This document shows, piece after piece, positions 62,565-64,000 of a stretch of 64,000 bases of DNA (positions are counted from its first letter, which is position 1; each line of letters begins with the position of its first letter). A model generated the notes under the pieces. It was not told where the DNA came from and did not search any database. It saw only the letters and a list, made by a program, of their open reading frames with translations. Both the position numbers and the translations under genes were made by a program. Source of the stretch: Candidatus Thiodiazotropha endoloripes (GTDB lineage: Bacteria > Pseudomonadota > Gammaproteobacteria > Chromatiales > Chromatiaceae); the NCBI RefSeq assembly GCF_001708965.1, contig NZ_LVJW01000003.1, positions 1,860,001-1,924,000 of the forward strand, given 5' to 3'.

Positions 62565-64000
62565 TGTTATTGTTTGAAAACTTACATCAACCGGAAGCAA
62601 AAAGACAACACTCCTATAACAACGATAATCCGAATATGAACAAACCGAATACAGATTACATCGGTCTCGAGGTGGCAGATACCCTGGCAGGCGTTTTTCA
62701 GGAAAGAGTCAGGCGGACTCCTGAGGATGTTGCTTTCATCCAGTACGATCCAGACAGTGAGCAGTGGCAAAAGAGCACCTGGCGTGAGATGGCACAGCAG
62801 GTAGCGCTCTGGCAGGCAGCCCTGAAAAAAGAGACCCTGAAACGGGGTGACCGGGTTGCCCTGATGTTGAGAAACTGCAAGGAGTGGGTGATCTTCGATC
62901 AGGCCGCTTCAGGCTTGGGTCTGGTCACCGTTCCCCTCTACACCAATGACAGGGCGGAAAATATCGGTTATATCCTGCAGGATGCCGGGGTGAGGCTGTT
63001 ACTGCTCGAAAATGATCAACAATGGCAGGAACTGCAACAGATCCGTAATCAGCTTGCCGGCCTGAATCGTATTCTCACCATGGAGAAGGTAGACCCACTG
63101 GGTCTTCAGCCACGTCTGATGCATATCGATGAGTGGCTACCCAAGGAAACCGCTGCAGAGCTAGAGTTAGTCGATCAAGACAGCGAAAGCCTGGCGACCA
63201 TCGTATACACCTCTGGTACCACTGGTCGATCCAAAGGGGTCATGCTAAGTCACAGAAACATTCTTTGGGATATCGAGAGTGGTGTTAAGATTATCGATAT
63301 CCTACCCACAGATACCTTTCTCTCTTTCCTGCCGCTCTCTCACACCCTCGAACGGACGGTTGGCTACTACCTGGCAATGGTCGCTGGCGCGACAACCGCC
63401 TATTCCCGGTCCATTGCGGAGTTGGGTGAAGATTTACAGATTATCAAGCCAACCATACTGGTCTCTGTACCCCGAATTTTCGAACGGGTCTACGCCAAGA
63501 TTCAGGACAAACTCGCCGCCGATTCTGCGATCAAGCAAAAACTCTTCAAATTGGCGGTCGAGACCGGTTGGCAGGTTTTTGAAAACAAGCAAGGGCGGCA
63601 AACCTGGAATGCCAACATGCTACTTTGGCCACTACTGAACAAGGTGGTTGCCGGAAAGATACAGCAGAAGCTCGGTGGCAGGTTACGCATCGCGGTCTCT
63701 GGCGGCGCACCACTCTCATCCGATATTGCAAAAGTATTCATCGGGCTTGGCGTACCCATTTTGCAAGGTTATGGGCTGACTGAAACCAGTCCGATCATTT
63801 CTGCCAATACCCATGAAAACAATATTCCATCGAGTGTAGGCATCCCCTTTCCAGGCATCGAGATCCGGATCAGTGACCAGGATGAACTTTTATGCCGTGC
63901 ACCAAACGTGATGCTGGGCTACTGGAACAATCGAACGGCCACAGACGAGTGTATCGATGACCAGGGGTGGTTCCACACCGGTGACAAAGCAAAGATTGAA
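62564..64000 (+). CDS. AMP-dependent long-chain acyl-CoA synthetase (3' end outside window)
   Basis: ANL-superfamily adenylate-forming enzyme, open to the window edge (about 479 codons seen). The P-loop-like motif YTSGTTGRSKGVMLSH, the A5-like LQGYGLTETSP and the A7-like WFHTGDKAKIE near the edge are all present, so the adenylation domain is intact up to the edge and the lid domain is cut off. The activity would be ATP-dependent activation of free fatty acids for the FadEIJ pathway. Start ATG 62564 follows fadJ in TAATG; ATG 62636 is an alternative. Confidence 0.9.
   Translation, partial: MLLFENLHQPEAKRQHSYNNDNPNMNKPNTDYIGLEVADTLAGVFQERVRRTPEDVAFIQYDPDSEQWQKSTWREMAQQVALWQAALKKETLKRGDRVALMLRNCKEWVIFDQAASGLGLVTVPLYTNDRAENIGYILQDAGVRLLLLENDQQWQELQQIRNQLAGLNRILTMEKVDPLGLQPRLMHIDEWLPKETAAELELVDQDSESLATIVYTSGTTGRSKGVMLSHRNILWDIESGVKIIDILPTDTFLSFLPLSHTLERTVGYYLAMVAGATTAYSRSIAELGEDLQIIKPTILVSVPRIFERVYAKIQDKLAADSAIKQKLFKLAVETGWQVFENKQGRQTWNANMLLWPLLNKVVAGKIQQKLGGRLRIAVSGGAPLSSDIAKVFIGLGVPILQGYGLTETSPIISANTHENNIPSSVGIPFPGIEIRISDQDELLCRAPNVMLGYWNNRTATDECIDDQGWFHTGDKAKIE

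Noticed and set aside
1-64000. tRNA, rRNA, CRISPR array, insertion-sequence transposase
   Set aside because: Intergenic regions were read on both strands; no cloverleaf, rRNA-like stretch, regularly spaced repeats or transposase frame was found, though short RNAs could be missed by eye.

Overview
The window is about 64 kb of a gammaproteobacterial chromosome. Base composition is moderate, and genes are dense and mostly in tight, overlapping operons. The anchor is the conserved block nadB / rpoE-rseA-rseB-rseC-degP / lepA-lepB-rnc-era-recO-pdxJ, which is typical of Gammaproteobacteria. A complex-bound 'Isp-type' [NiFe] hydrogenase (hynS-isp1-isp2-hynL) and an SHP/diheme cytochrome locus point to a chemolithotrophic, probably sulfur-oxidising, lineage of the Chromatiales or thiotrophic-symbiont kind. 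That placement is inference. No rRNA, tRNA, CRISPR array or transposase gene was seen.

Layout. 1-8.6 kb (mostly minus strand): hpt (cut by the window edge), nagZ, a lone fliL-like gene, an oligopeptide ABC transporter set (substrate-binding lipoprotein and two permeases, no ATPases) with an L,D-transpeptidase inside it, a CYTH phosphatase, rlmD and cysM. 9.0-11.4 kb (plus): a CBS-domain protein, a spermidine-synthase-like protein and a DUF389 membrane protein. 11.4-22.8 kb (minus): the pdxJ...rpoE block, interrupted between lepB and lepA by a 144-bp element with perfect 12-bp terminal inverted repeats and an 8-bp flanking direct repeat. 22.9-25.1 kb: nadB and a YgfX-like protein. 25.3-29.2 kb (minus): cytochrome b, SHP and diheme cytochrome c, then PepSY, response regulator and sensor kinase. 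29.5-38.1 kb: hydrogenase structural operon (minus) divergent from hypCABD (plus); hypE and hypF are not here.

38.3-55.1 kb is accessory. It holds two small secreted proteins (one with EF-hands), a secreted DUF3604 protein with an Asp/Glu-rich tail, and a divergent plus-strand operon: PpiC-type isomerase, three tandem HupE/UreJ membrane proteins, a 12-TM/spermidine-synthase fusion and a 2OG-Fe(II) oxygenase. Converging on it are two more 2OG-Fe(II) oxygenase-like genes and SapC. A BlaI repressor and M56 membrane protease pair follows, divergent from a TonB-dependent receptor. The HupE/fusion part is visibly more G+C-rich than the rest. This island is the best candidate for an undescribed system; metal acquisition or metal-dependent peptide/small-molecule modification is one reading, not proven.

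55.7-64 kb (plus): a YiiX-like hydrolase followed by a beta-oxidation operon fadE-fadI-fadJ-acyl-CoA synthetase (cut by the right edge). A 35-nt dispersed repeat occurs three times (2167, 11421, 13169), always in a gene boundary.
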